Position numbers and translations under genes: made by a program. A DNA stretch of 64,000 nt from CAYHHI01 sp964356335. GTDB lineage: Bacteria; Arandabacterota; Arandabacteria; Arandabacterales; Arandabacteraceae. The DNA lies in NCBI GenBank assembly GCA_964356335.1, contig CAYHHI010000003.1, forward strand, positions 61,814 to 125,813, read 5' to 3'. Each line of letters begins with the position of its first letter. Position 1 is the first letter of the stretch. Under the pieces are notes generated by a model that had not been told where the DNA came from, ran no database searches, and was given only the letters and a program-made list of their open reading frames with translations. Positions 52,800-61,996 of this stretch are shown piece by piece.

Positions 52800-54122
52800 A
52801 TGAACGAAAAGGAAAGATTGGACTTGGCCGAATGGGCCATGAATCATGCCCTGAAGAGCGGCGCGACCGAAGTGGCGGCTCGCTTGACCTCCGAGAGGAA
52901 GGTCGAGATCGAGTTCCGTGACAAGCAGCTCGACAAGCTCCAGGATTCGCAGTGGAATCGCCTGGGCCTTGACATCTACCTGGATCAGCGGTTTTCCTCT
53001 CATTCGACCAACGATCTGAGGAAGGATGCGCTGGCGAAGTTCATTGACGAAGCCCTGGCAAGCACCAGGTACCTCGCCAAGGACCAGTACCGCTCGCTTC
53101 CTGATACCAAGTACTACCCGGGGAAGTCTGAAGGAGATCTGCGCATCTACGATCCTGGCTATGACAAGATCGAGACACCGCACCGAGTCCGGATGGCAGC
53201 TGATATAGAGGCTGCGGCAATGGCTGAGAGCGACAAGATCATCTCAACCACTGCCGGCTACGCAGATACGTATACCGAACTTGTCCAGGTTCACAGCAAC
53301 GGTTTCGTGGGTGGCGCGAGAGGTACACGCTATGAGGCAGGAGCCGATGTGACGGTCGAGGACGATGGCGGTGGCCGCCCCGAGGATTGGTTCTGGGCGG
53401 AGACCAGGTTCCGCGGGGACCTGCCTGCGGCAAGCGTGCTTGGCAAGAAGGCAGCCCAGCGTGCCCTCCGCAAGCTCGGACAGAAGAAAATTGCTTCGGG
53501 CCAGTACGATTGCGTAGTTGAAAACCGCGCTGGCGGAAGGTTCATGCGCATGCTGATGGAGCCGCTCTCGGGACGCGCCCTTCAGCAGAAGAGCTCTTTC
53601 TTGGATGGGATGGTAGGCAAGCAGATTGCCTCCGATAAATTCACGGTTGTCGATGCCCCGTCCTTGGAGAAGGGACTGGGTTCGCGTCTCTTTGACGGCG
53701 ACGGCCTTGCCGCCAGGAAGATGGTCGTGATTGATAAGGGTGTGCTTCGAAACTACTACATCGATGCCTACTACGGCAGGAAACTCGGGATGGAACCCAC
53801 AACAGGCTGGCCATCCAATGTTGTCTTCGATTATGGTTCGAAGTCGCTCGAAGATCTGGTCAAGGATGTCAATAAAGGCATCCTCGTTCACGGGTTCATC
53901 GGCGGCAATTCCAACTCAACAACCGGCGATTTCTCGGTGGGTATCACCGGGCTTCTCATAGAAGACGGCGAGACCGTCATGCCTGTCCACGAGATGAACA
54001 TCTCCGGTAATGCCAGGGAACTGTTGGGCCGTCTCGCCGCAATGGGAAGCGACCCGTGGCCATACTCTCCCTTCAGGGTTCCGAGCATGCTCTTCGAGGG
54101 AGTGCATTTTAGCGGGATCTAA
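52800..54122 (+). CDS. tldE: TldE/PmbA-like partner of TldD
   Basis: 440 aa, no signal peptide. SERKVEIEFRDKQLDKLQDS, TAGYADTYTELVQVHSNGFVG, LMEPLSGRALQQKSSFLDGM and NSNSTTGDFSVGITGLLIEDG fit the PmbA family, which lacks its own zinc motif and completes the TldD dimer. Confidence 0.85.
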   Translation: MNEKERLDLAEWAMNHALKSGATEVAARLTSERKVEIEFRDKQLDKLQDSQWNRLGLDIYLDQRFSSHSTNDLRKDALAKFIDEALASTRYLAKDQYRSLPDTKYYPGKSEGDLRIYDPGYDKIETPHRVRMAADIEAAAMAESDKIISTTAGYADTYTELVQVHSNGFVGGARGTRYEAGADVTVEDDGGGRPEDWFWAETRFRGDLPAASVLGKKAAQRALRKLGQKKIASGQYDCVVENRAGGRFMRMLMEPLSGRALQQKSSFLDGMVGKQIASDKFTVVDAPSLEKGLGSRLFDGDGLAARKMVVIDKGVLRNYYIDAYYGRKLGMEPTTGWPSNVVFDYGSKSLEDLVKDVNKGILVHGFIGGNSNSTTGDFSVGITGLLIEDGETVMPVHEMNISGNARELLGRLAAMGSDPWPYSPFRVPSMLFEGVHFSGI

Positions 54123-54240
54123 GCGTGTCAGCCAGTCTGGGATGCCTCAGATCGCAGCCCGCACCTGTGCCGACAGATCCCTTCCTGGACAAACCCGATC
54201 ATTGATCCCCGAACGGGGTCCCTAACCGGAGCCCCTAACG

Positions 54241-54268
54241 AGGGGGCAAGATGTCCGTTCCCAATCCC
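54241..54268 (+). mobile_element. Solo IS terminal inverted repeat (relic)
   Basis: 28 bp matching the IS end at 60621-60648 in 24 of 28 positions, with the same orientation as that right end. No transposase is near. It lies 20 bp upstream of the promoter of the metalloprotease gene. Confidence 0.65.
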
Positions 54269-54288
54269 AACCTGCACACTCTTAGAGG

Positions 54289-54317
54289 TTGATACAGGGC
54301 ACAATCTGTGGTATACT
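54289..54317 (+). promoter_or_regulatory. Sigma-70-type promoter of the metalloprotease gene
   Basis: TTGATA (54289-54294), 17-bp spacer, TATACT (54312-54317), about 88 bp upstream of the ATG at 54406. Confidence 0.65.
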
Positions 54318-54405
54318 GCAGGGCGTCTTGGACTATAGGGTTACTTTATCATGCCGTGTTGTCCAGCAGAGTGCGGACCGAAGCATATCCGAGGAGGTAA
54401 GTGCC

Positions 54406-56043
54406 ATGAAGCAACATGAAACCTTTAATCGCGCGCGCGTTCTCAAAGGGATCGTTCCCTGTCTCCTGCTCTTCATGCTTGTGGGCCTGAGTCCCCGAGA
54501 CGCGGTGACGCCGGAATCTGCGTCTCAGGCAATCAACGACCTCATCTCGTCCAGGGACCCCTTCGACCGGATTGTTTCTGAGGTGACCATGCGCGGGCTT
54601 GCCGAGCAGGCGATTGCGCGGGGCTGCATTGACTATGGAGGCGCTGCCTTCTGCCTTCACCCCGACACACGCCCCGAAGATGCTGAGAGAATCCTGCGAA
54701 CTCTGCCGGTTTACTTCTATGAAGGCGATCCCCTCAACTACTATCTCCGCGGGCGCTGGACCGTGACAGCTACCAACCCATCCACGGGCAGCACCGGAAA
54801 TCCAATCACAATCACCTGGGGTTTTGTGCCTGACGGAACCTGGGCAGATGGAGGATCCAGCAATCTCTTTGCGGTCTTCACGGGGGCCTGGGGAAGCCTC
54901 GGTTGGCAGGACAAGATCAGGAACGCCTTCCAGCGCTGGCAGAATGTCATAGGCATCACCTACGTTGAGGTTTCAGATGACGGGGCAGCCATGCCGAACA
55001 ATGCGGGCGTGCTGGGGGTCCGTGGAGACGTCCGGATCGGTGGCCGCTCGATCGACGGGGCGAGCAACGTGCTTGCCTACAATTACTACCCCAACAACGG
55101 TGACATGGTGCTCGACACCGACGATATAGACTTCTACCGCAACCCTGTATCCAACTACGGCAACCTCAAGAATGTGGTGTGTCACGAGCACGGACACGGC
55201 TTCGGTCTCGGCCACGTGATCCCGACCGATTGCACCAAGCTGTTGGAACCGTATATTTGCTCTCCGACCATCGCTGTCGGCCCCCGGGACGACGATATTC
55301 GCGGGGGCATGCGCGATTACGGCGACAGGTACGAGAACAACGACACCAATGCCTCCCCCACGAATGTCGGCGCGATTGCGGACTCGCTTGTGATCGCCGA
55401 TCTCTCGATCGACAATGGTAACACAGATGTCGATTGGTATCGTGTGACGCTGCCGAGCACGCGACTCACAGTTCAGGCGGATCCGGTTGGGTCAAGCTAT
55501 TCGGTCGGCCCTGATGGCGGCACCGAGGCGTGGGTGGCAACCGACTCGATATCGGATCTGGACATCGGGCTCTACGATGCGATCGGCACAACTCTCCTGG
55601 CGAGTGCGACATCGGCTGGCCTGGGGGAGACGGAGGAGCTGAATTACTACGCTGCCGCCGCAGGAGACTACCAGATTAAGGTTTACAGGAAGGCGGGTAC
55701 AGGGAACGATGTTCAGCGCTATGCGATGAGCATTTACTCGGATGTGTCAGCGGGGGTGCTGGCCAGGTCTGATCTCTCCTTCCAGGTGTACCCGAGCCCG
55801 TTTAGCCACCAGACGACGGCACGGTTCCAGGCACCCTCTGCAGGTGCGTACCGGATCGAGGTGTTTGACGTAACAGGCCGGCTCTGTCGTGCTGTCAAAG
55901 GTCGTGCGCCTGGTGCCGGTCAGATTTGTGCTGTATGGGACGGTTGCGACGACAGAGGCATCGAAGTCCCGAGCGGCGTGTACTTCGTTCGTGCCGCCTG
56001 GGGAGGTCGGACCGAAACCGAGCGTGTGCTCTTAGTTCGTTGA
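54406..56043 (+). CDS. Secreted matrixin-like metalloprotease with PPC domain and T9SS tail
   Basis: 545 aa from ATG 54406, chosen for GAGGAGG 9 nt upstream. Signal peptide VLKGIVPCLLLFMLVGL. The zinc motif HEHGHGFGLGH (HExxHxxGxxH) follows NVVC. A pre-peptidase C-terminal (PPC) domain (LSIDNGNTDVDWYRVTLPST) precedes a FlgD-like sorting domain (QVYPSPFSHQTTARFQAP, PSGVYFVRA). Extracellular proteolysis is likely. Confidence 0.88.
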   Translation: MKQHETFNRARVLKGIVPCLLLFMLVGLSPRDAVTPESASQAINDLISSRDPFDRIVSEVTMRGLAEQAIARGCIDYGGAAFCLHPDTRPEDAERILRTLPVYFYEGDPLNYYLRGRWTVTATNPSTGSTGNPITITWGFVPDGTWADGGSSNLFAVFTGAWGSLGWQDKIRNAFQRWQNVIGITYVEVSDDGAAMPNNAGVLGVRGDVRIGGRSIDGASNVLAYNYYPNNGDMVLDTDDIDFYRNPVSNYGNLKNVVCHEHGHGFGLGHVIPTDCTKLLEPYICSPTIAVGPRDDDIRGGMRDYGDRYENNDTNASPTNVGAIADSLVIADLSIDNGNTDVDWYRVTLPSTRLTVQADPVGSSYSVGPDGGTEAWVATDSISDLDIGLYDAIGTTLLASATSAGLGETEELNYYAAAAGDYQIKVYRKAGTGNDVQRYAMSIYSDVSAGVLARSDLSFQVYPSPFSHQTTARFQAPSAGAYRIEVFDVTGRLCRAVKGRAPGAGQICAVWDGCDDRGIEVPSGVYFVRAAWGGRTETERVLLVR

Positions 56044-56422
56044 CCGGTCAGTGCTGCCGCGCTGAAACAGCATGGCGTTCAGCCACACCTGGGGTTCATA
56101 GGTCACAACGGCAATTGCTGTGCGTTGTTCGGTCGTTCGCCGCACCGGCAGACCCGCTACCTGATTGGGATCTTCCTCACCAGGGTTGCCCCCTTGGGCC
56201 CCGCATAATGGCCGTTGAGGCAAAGCAAACCCGGGTACGTCTGGGAAAACTTAGAGATTTGTGATACCTTTTCCCGAGACTAACGTCATAAGTTACAAGG
56301 TCCGCAGGAACCTGAAGCGTTTCCGAGTCGGGTCCGGGATGCGGACTTATCGGGTCTGGGATGCGGGCCCATAATCTGATCCGGGAACTGAGTCTGGCAA
56401 TCAAGAGGGAGGTTCGTAGAGC
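56044..56422. other. Intergenic region without a recognised gene
   Basis: 379 bp between the metalloprotease stop and rubrerythrin. The short ORFs here show no coding signal. The part 56320-56375 has a short imperfect repeat (gggatgcggacttatcgggt, then gggatgcgggcc). It should include the rubrerythrin promoter, but I could not place one with confidence. Confidence 0.5.
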
Positions 56423-56920
56423 ATGGCAAAGGCAGAAGCGTATCTGAAGGAAGCGTTTGCAGGCGAATCACAAGCCAACAGGAAGTACCTGGCATTTGCG
56501 GAGAAGGCAAAGCGCGACGGCTACCCTCAGGCGGCAAGGCTCTTCCTTGCAGCCGCAGAGGCGGAGACCGTGCATGCCCACAACCATCTCAGGGCCCTCA
56601 AGGCCATAAACATCACCAGCGAGAATCTCAAGGAGGCGATCGCGGGGGAGACCCACGAGTTCAAGAGCATGTATCCCGAGATGCTCGAAGCTGCCAAGGC
56701 CGAAGGTCACAAAGACGCCGAACGGTCATTCAGGTTTGCGCTCGAGGTTGAGAAGGTTCACGGCAAGCTCTACTCGGAAATGCTTGCCGGCCTCGGGAGC
56801 TGCCAGGAAGAGTTCCCCTATTTCGTGTGCCCCGTCTGCGGCTACACGGCTGAGAAGCATGCACCGGAGGCCTGCCCCGTCTGCGGGGCCAAGGGCAGCA
56901 TGTTCAAGAAGATCGAGTAG
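56423..56920 (+). CDS. rbr: Rubrerythrin
   Basis: 165 aa. A ferritin-like four-helix domain with EAFAGESQANRKYLAF, EAETVHAHNHLRAL, AGETHEFKSMYPEM and EVEKVHGKLY gives the di-iron ligands; a C-terminal rubredoxin-like domain (CPVCGYTAE, CPVCGAKG) gives the [Fe(SCys)4] site. It reduces peroxide in anaerobes. GGGAGG lies upstream of the ATG. Confidence 0.93.
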   Translation: MAKAEAYLKEAFAGESQANRKYLAFAEKAKRDGYPQAARLFLAAAEAETVHAHNHLRALKAINITSENLKEAIAGETHEFKSMYPEMLEAAKAEGHKDAERSFRFALEVEKVHGKLYSEMLAGLGSCQEEFPYFVCPVCGYTAEKHAPEACPVCGAKGSMFKKIE

Positions 56921-56954
56921 GCCGGCCTCAGCCCCTGTCTACGCCAGTTTTACG

Positions 56955-56983
56955 TTGAATCTTCGGCTCAAGCGTGATATAAT
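56955..56983 (+). promoter_or_regulatory. Promoter of selenoprotein gene 1
   Basis: TTGAAT (56955-56960), 17-bp spacer, TATAAT (56978-56983), about 90 bp before the ATG at 57075. The same layout and similar spacer occur before the paralogue at 60741. Confidence 0.75.
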
Positions 56984-57074
56984 AACATGAAGGCCGTTTA
57001 CTGGCACGACAACGGCAAGGCAACAGGGAGACAACGGCATAACAACAGAGGCCTAAGGGCCCAGGAGGTACAGT

Positions 57075-58163
57075 ATGCGCATAGCGGCTATCGTGGCATT
57101 AGGGCTCGTTCTGCTCACCGCACTGCCTGCGCTTGGTGTCCAGCGCACGGTGATGGTTGAGTATTTCACCAACTTTGCTTGAGGCTACTGCAGCCAAATC
57201 GAAGATTCGCTCTCCGCGTACTTCGATGAGACTGCGGGGCAGGTTGTCCCGATTGAGTACCACACCTGGTGGCCGTCAAACACTGACTCCTTCTATCGCT
57301 TCAATACCTCGGAAATCATTACGCGGATAAACTTCTACGGTATCGATTACACACCGGCTTTCCGCTACGATGGCAAGAAGATTAATGATCTCTTCGGGAC
57401 GGGCCCGGCCTATCCCGAGTACTTCGCCTGGCTTCGCGCCGCCGTGGATAGCCTTGCGGCTATTCCGAGCCCGCTTAGAATCAACCTTGTTCAGTACCTG
57501 AGCGGCGACTCGGATTCAGTGTACGTGAGCTTCGATGTGGTGGCCGTGGATACCATAATCTACGATGTCACGCCGATCCTTTACCTCGCGGTAGTGGAAA
57601 ACTCTCACACCTATCCCGCGGGGACGGGCCGCTATTCGTTCAGGGACATGCTACCGGATGGGGATGGCGAGATAATCGCTATCCAGAAGGGTGATTCGCT
57701 CCACTTTGACTGGGCGTATCCCGTAAGTCCCGTGTACACCCTGAGAGAACTGCTCACTACTGTCATGGTCCAGAACAGGATTGACCCTGCAATCCCTGGC
57801 AAGCAGAGGAACAAGATACTACAGGCGGCCAGCGCGTGGGTCCTGGATCGCGCATCGGTTGCCGGTGGCGGGACTCAGCCTCAGGCCCGCATCTGGCTTG
57901 GGCAGAACGCTCCCAACCCGTTCACGAGCGGAACTACGATTGCGTACAACTTGAGTGACGCCGGCAAAGTGCGCATGTCGGTTTATACCCCGACCGGCCG
58001 GCTTGTGACGCAGCTCGTGGATGGCTACTTCGAGCCGGGTTCGCACTATGCTACCTGGAACGGGTGTGACCGTTTTGGCAAGGAAGTCGGAAGCGGCGTT
58101 TATTATTATCTGCTTAACTCGGAAAAGGGATCGCGCACGGGTAGGATGGTTTTATTGAAGTAA
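57075..58163 (+). CDS. Exported thioredoxin-fold selenoprotein 1 with T9SS tail (in-frame UGA at codon 36)
   Basis: 362 aa if UGA 57180-57182 is Sec; AGGAGG lies 6 nt before ATG 57075. Signal peptide MRIAAIVALGLVLLTALPAL, then VMVEYFTNFA-U-GYCSQIEDSL. In Omp28-like and other thioredoxin-fold proteins this site is CxxC, so the motif here is UxxC. Then ITRINFYGIDYTPAFRYDGK (a thioredoxin cis-Pro region), a beta domain, and a FlgD-like sorting tail (APNPFTSGTTIAYNLSDAG, GSGVYYYLL). The UGA is conserved at the same codon in the paralogue at 60741. The downstream hairpin (57198-57227) is long and its loop has no G, so the SECIS is weaker than in hdrA. A caller that stops at TGA reports only 57444-58163. 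Confidence 0.82.
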
Positions 58164-58380
58164 CCAAAGCGATCTTGCTTGATATGGGCCGGGATGCCTT
58201 GCTTGAAGTCATCTCGGCCCTGATCTTTTCCCATCCGCTCCCATCCGGAATCGGCTTGACCGATGCCAGACCATACGGCTTAATTGATCACATCTGGAAC
58301 AAGATCAAACTGGAACCGGCAGCGGCAGCCCGGGCCAGTTCAAGCTGGTTTATCAAGGTTGTCTAAGGAGGTTGTGCTAA

Positions 58381-58974
58381 GTGTTTCACGATATACCTGA
58401 CCGCGTAGCGAAGCGGATGCAGTATCTTGAAAGACTCGACGCTCGACACAGAAAGGCTGGCGCCGTCGCTCATTTCGATAGGCTTCGCCAGGTCCCACCC
58501 GCCACGGGCAAATTCCTTGCGCTGCTGGCTGCAAGCGCTCCTCCCGGTGCCTGCGTCGAAATTGGAACCAGCGGAGGCTATTCGACACTCTGGTTGGCTC
58601 TCGCAGCAAGAGAGGCCGGCAGACGAATCACGACCTTCGAGATATCTGAGAGGAAGGCCAAGCTTGCGAGGGAAACGCTTAAGGCGGCAGGCGTCGAGGA
58701 TGTTGTCGACCTCGTGGTCGGTGATGCCCTCGAGTACTTGCCCGAGTGCAAGGACATCGCCTTCTGTTTTTTGGACGCAGAGAAATCGCTCTACAGCAAG
58801 TGCTATGAAATAGTGGTTCAGAGACTGGTCAAGGGCGGGCTCCTCGTTGCGGATAACGTTGTGAGCCATAGGGATGAGGTCGCACCGATGCTGAGGCGTG
58901 CCCTCAGGGACAAGAGGGTGGATGCCATGATCATCCCCATCGGCAGCGGCGAGCTCGTGTGCAGGAGGGTTTGA
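58381..58974 (+). CDS. SAM-dependent O-methyltransferase-like protein
   Basis: 197 aa from GTG with GGAGG upstream. Class I Rossmann methyltransferase: VEIGTSGGYSTLWLALAA (motif I), TTFEISERKAKLARETL, VVGDALEYLP, FCFLDAEKSLYSKCYEI. Closest in layout to the caffeoyl-CoA/COMT-type family. The 217 bp upstream contain a short ORF (58175-58366) with weak coding character. Confidence 0.82.
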   Translation: MFHDIPDRVAKRMQYLERLDARHRKAGAVAHFDRLRQVPPATGKFLALLAASAPPGACVEIGTSGGYSTLWLALAAREAGRRITTFEISERKAKLARETLKAAGVEDVVDLVVGDALEYLPECKDIAFCFLDAEKSLYSKCYEIVVQRLVKGGLLVADNVVSHRDEVAPMLRRALRDKRVDAMIIPIGSGELVCRRV

Positions 58975-59159
58975 GTGCGGGGTATCAATCTTCGGCAGCA
59001 ATGCGTAGGAACGCGCAGCCCTGCCAGCGCTTATTGCGGCCAAGAGGCAGTTTTGCCGAAGCATCCAAGTTGGCAGCACACCCCTTTCTATTGCACACGC
59101 CTGCGCTGTCTCAAGGCGGTGGCATCTCGAACACACATCTTTCCTGAGTACCTATGGCT

Positions 59160-60242
59160 TTAGGGGATGGAAGGGACATCGTGACCCCTCTTGAGTGTTT
59201 TTTCAAGATGATTCTCCATCAAGTCCTCGATGAAGACCGGCGGTATCATGGCTGTTTTGATGGGTAGTGATGGGTTCTTCTCCTTTGCGAGTTGCCAGGG
59301 AGTCTTGCCTTCCTTGTAGGAGTTGGGCCTCTTGAGGTTGAAGTAGAGTTGGTAGGTACGAGCCTTGCTTAGGAACTCCTCTCTGCCGACGAAGGTCTCC
59401 AGTTCGTAGAACTCCATCTCGACGAGGTTGTGGACGGTCTCGACATCGGCCTGGTAGGTGTAGGCACCTGGTGGGATGGTGCCGTGTGTCTGACCCGGCA
59501 GGCTCTCTACGGCGCGTGTGTAGGGGCTGCTGGCATATTTGGCGGTGACGGAGCCGATGTATTCGCTTCCGTGATCTGTCTGCCTGGTTGTCTGAGATAG
59601 ATCGACTCCGCAGTTCCTTAGGGCCGTGTTGATGTATTGGGCAAAGAGGGTGGCATACGTGAGGGATCTCTCCTGGGCGAAGCCCATGAAGAGTAGGCCC
59701 GAGGTGACATCCCTGGCGGTGTATTGGATGGTCGGTAGGCCGAGGGTCTTCATCTGCAGGTAGTACTCTGGGATATCACAGAGATCTTTGGTGTCCTCGC
59801 CTATCTGTTGGAAGAGCCGCCACCGGCGTTTCATCTCTCTGAGGTTCTGTTTGGTCTGGGTCTTCTTGCGTCGCCTGCGTGAGAGACCCTCCTGGCGCCA
59901 GACCTTCCTCATGGTCCTGGGGCTACGGGTGAGGTGTTCCCTCACCTTGATCTGATCGGCTCCCATGCGTTTGTATCTGCGCTTGAGGGCAACCAGGGTC
60001 GCACGCTCGGCCTCGGGTACGGCATTGGGTGAGTGCCGGGGTCGGCGGGAGACCTCCTCCAATCCCCGGTAGCCCAGGCTCTGCCAGCGCCTGTGCCACT
60101 TGCGTACCGTGTTGCGGGAAGCCTTGAAGGTGAGGGCTGTACGCTTTATCCCTACCCGCTCCACAGAGAGCACCATCCGATACCTCAACTGTCTTGGGTC
60201 TTTACTTGTTCTCATCACGGTGTAGTATGTGTATGGGCACAT
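59160..60242 (-). CDS. Transposase with DDE integrase core
   Basis: 360 aa. Helix-turn-helix SRNTVRKWHRRWQSLGYRGL and a basic linker come first, followed by a DDE-type core with QTDHGSEYIGS (second Asp) and DVETVHNLVEMEFYELE (catalytic Glu region); first Asp probably in YTARDVTSGLLFM. It resembles IS481/ISNCY-type enzymes. The reading frame is intact and the stop lies at the very edge of the element. Confidence 0.88.
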   Translation of the reverse strand: MCPYTYYTVMRTSKDPRQLRYRMVLSVERVGIKRTALTFKASRNTVRKWHRRWQSLGYRGLEEVSRRPRHSPNAVPEAERATLVALKRRYKRMGADQIKVREHLTRSPRTMRKVWRQEGLSRRRRKKTQTKQNLREMKRRWRLFQQIGEDTKDLCDIPEYYLQMKTLGLPTIQYTARDVTSGLLFMGFAQERSLTYATLFAQYINTALRNCGVDLSQTTRQTDHGSEYIGSVTAKYASSPYTRAVESLPGQTHGTIPPGAYTYQADVETVHNLVEMEFYELETFVGREEFLSKARTYQLYFNLKRPNSYKEGKTPWQLAKEKNPSLPIKTAMIPPVFIEDLMENHLEKTLKRGHDVPSIP

Positions 60243-60649
60243 GAGTTGTGACTCCTTTTCGCGAAGAAGTCATTTTAGCCATTGGCGCTCATGTGTCCAT
60301 CTACTTTAGGCTCCTTCCGAGCAGTCGTTTGAGCCTTCTTCGTATCTCGGGGTCAGGATCACCCCAGATGGTGTCTTCATCCCAGTGTGAGGCCCAGCGC
60401 CGGTGTCTCGCCTCTGGTCGTACGGACAGCTCTGGGGGGCCGGACTCGCCGGCATCCTCACCGTCTTCCATCTGCACCTCATCGATCTGCAGTTCCTCAT
60501 CACCCTCTTCAGCCCCATCCTCCACAACAGGTGCTGGCCCCCAAGTCTCGGCCTCAACTACCGCTACTAGCTCCTTCCACAGATCCCTACCTAAACACAC
60601 CAGATAACTAAGACCTAGCCAGGGGTCACGATGTCTCTTCCCAATCCCA
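59162..60649 (-). mobile_element. Insertion sequence with passenger ORF, IS481-like transposase
   Basis: Terminal inverted repeats of about 27 bp (59164-59189 and 60621-60648, shared core ACATCGTGACCCCT) bound the element. It is flanked by the 15-bp direct repeat AGTACCTATGGCTTT at 59147-59161 and 60650-60664, the expected target-site duplication. It contains the transposase and a second ORF, and sits just upstream of the promoter of selenoprotein gene 2. Two solo ends occur elsewhere (37236, 54241). Confidence 0.9.
60301..60600 (-). CDS. Acidic passenger ORF inside the IS
   Basis: 99 aa from GTG: LWKELVAVVEAETWGPAP, then a run of Glu/Asp/Gly (about residues 27-55) and a basic end (RRRLKRLLGRSLK). 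It precedes the transposase on the same strand. No family recognised; possibly an accessory transposition factor. Confidence 0.4.
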   Translation of the reverse strand: MCLGRDLWKELVAVVEAETWGPAPVVEDGAEEGDEELQIDEVQMEDGEDAGESGPPELSVRPEARHRRWASHWDEDTIWGDPDPEIRRRLKRLLGRSLK

Positions 60650-60668
60650 AGTACCTATGGCTTTTGCG

Positions 60669-60697
60669 TTGAAATCCGAGCCCAAACGTGATATCAT
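60669..60697 (+). promoter_or_regulatory. Promoter of selenoprotein gene 2
   Basis: TTGAAA (60669-60674), 17-bp spacer, TATCAT (60692-60697). The spacer and surroundings resemble the gene-1 promoter (both contain a CGTGATAT block), so the promoter was duplicated with the gene. The IS target-site copy ends 4 bp upstream of the -35. Confidence 0.72.
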
Positions 60698-60740
60698 AAT
60701 TAAAAGCCTAATGGAGCCTTACGGCAGAAGGGGGTAGGCT

Positions 60741-61853
60741 ATGCGGCTTTATGCCATCGTTGCTCTTGCACTGGTTTTGCTCAGCGCGCTCCCAGCGTTC
60801 GCAGTTCAGCGCATGGTGCTCGTTGAGGAGTTTGTCGGCAGTGGTTGAGGTGGCTGTAAGGCTATCAAAGATTCGATGGATGCGATCTTTGCTAGCTATG
60901 CGGGGCAGGTTGCCCCGATTGAGATCCACTATTGGAACCTTACTGACAACTTCTACGCGTTCAATCCTACCGAAATCAACGAGCGCGCTCAATACTACGA
61001 TATCGTGTACGTGCCTACTTTCCGATTTGACGGCAAGTTCATTCAAGATCCCTCGACCATTGGCGATTGGTACAACTACTTCCGGCAGACCGTGGATAGC
61101 TTGCTGGCCGTCCCGAGCCCCGTCAGAATTAACCTGGATCAGCTCCCGAGCAGGGATTGGGATTCGGTCTATGTCAGTTTCGATGTTGTGGCCGTGGAGT
61201 CGATAGCATACACGCCGCGTACCATTGACGTGTCGGCGTTTCTCGCGGTTACTGAGGAATATCACCGATATCCATTCCCCGTTACCAAGTGGTGGTATGC
61301 CCTGAGGGACTATGTGCCGGGGGCAAGCGGATACCCAATCAACTTACAGAGGGGGGATTCCCTCCACTTTGATTGGACGTATCCGATCGATCCCGAGTAC
61401 ATCAATCCGATCTTCACCAGTGTCTTTGTCCAGGTTACGGACACTATGATGGTCGAGGTGATAGAGGGCGTCCCGCCGGAAACCACGATCGTGCAGGTGA
61501 ATGTGCCCACTATGCTCCAGACTGCCAGCAAGAGGGTGGTTGACGTGGCATCGGTCACCACCGGCGACACGCCGCGTCGGCTGTGGCTTGGGCAGAATGC
61601 TCCCAACCCGTTTATTTCCAAGACCGCGATTGCCTACCAGCTTAACCACGCTGGCGCGGTGAGGCTCTCGGTCTATACGGCGACCGGAAGACTTGTGACG
61701 GACATGGTGGACGCTTACATGCAGCCCGGCTCGTACTCGGCGGCATGGGATGGACTGGACCGCTCCGGACACAGGGCGGGTAGCGGAGTGTACTACTACC
61801 GGCTCGATGCTGGGGGCATGACACGTACGGGACGAATGGTTCTCTTGAGATAA
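60741..61853 (+). CDS. Exported thioredoxin-fold selenoprotein 2 with T9SS tail (in-frame UGA at codon 36)
   Basis: 370 aa if UGA 60846-60848 is Sec. Signal peptide MRLYAIVALALVLLSALPAF, then VLVEEFVGSG-U-GGCKAIKDSM, so the motif is UGGC in place of CxxC. Thioredoxin-fold continues (YYDIVYVPTFRFDGK), a beta domain (DSVYVSFDVVAVES) and a FlgD-like tail (APNPFISKTAIAYQLNHAG, GSGVYYYRL). Sec is at codon 36 as in gene 1 with similar flanks, so the recoding is conserved since duplication. Likely an outer-surface redox protein. A caller that stops at TGA reports only 60876-61853. Confidence 0.85.
60866..60891 (+). promoter_or_regulatory. SECIS-like hairpin of selenoprotein gene 2
   Basis: Stem CAAAGAT/ATCTTTG (7 bp) plus 2 bp after one bulged T, loop ATGGATG beginning 28 nt after the UGA. 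Distance fits; the first loop base is not G, so the match to the bacterial SECIS rules is partial. Confidence 0.5.
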
Positions 61854-61996
61854 GCGGTTGAGGTTGTCTGATCGGTTGTTTTGTTGACTATCGGAACGGG
61901 CCGTTGTAGCTTGCGTCTAATGGAATAGGCCTTATGTGCCGTATAGGCTAGCGAAGGGGTTGGACCGGGAGCGTCGGCGACTGTGAGGAGTATAGA

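Noticed and set aside
57180..60848. UGA recoded as Gly (as in SR1/Gracilibacteria) to explain the in-frame UGAs
   Set aside because: Many genes here end in TGA, and all four in-frame TGAs sit at positions where relatives have redox Cys.
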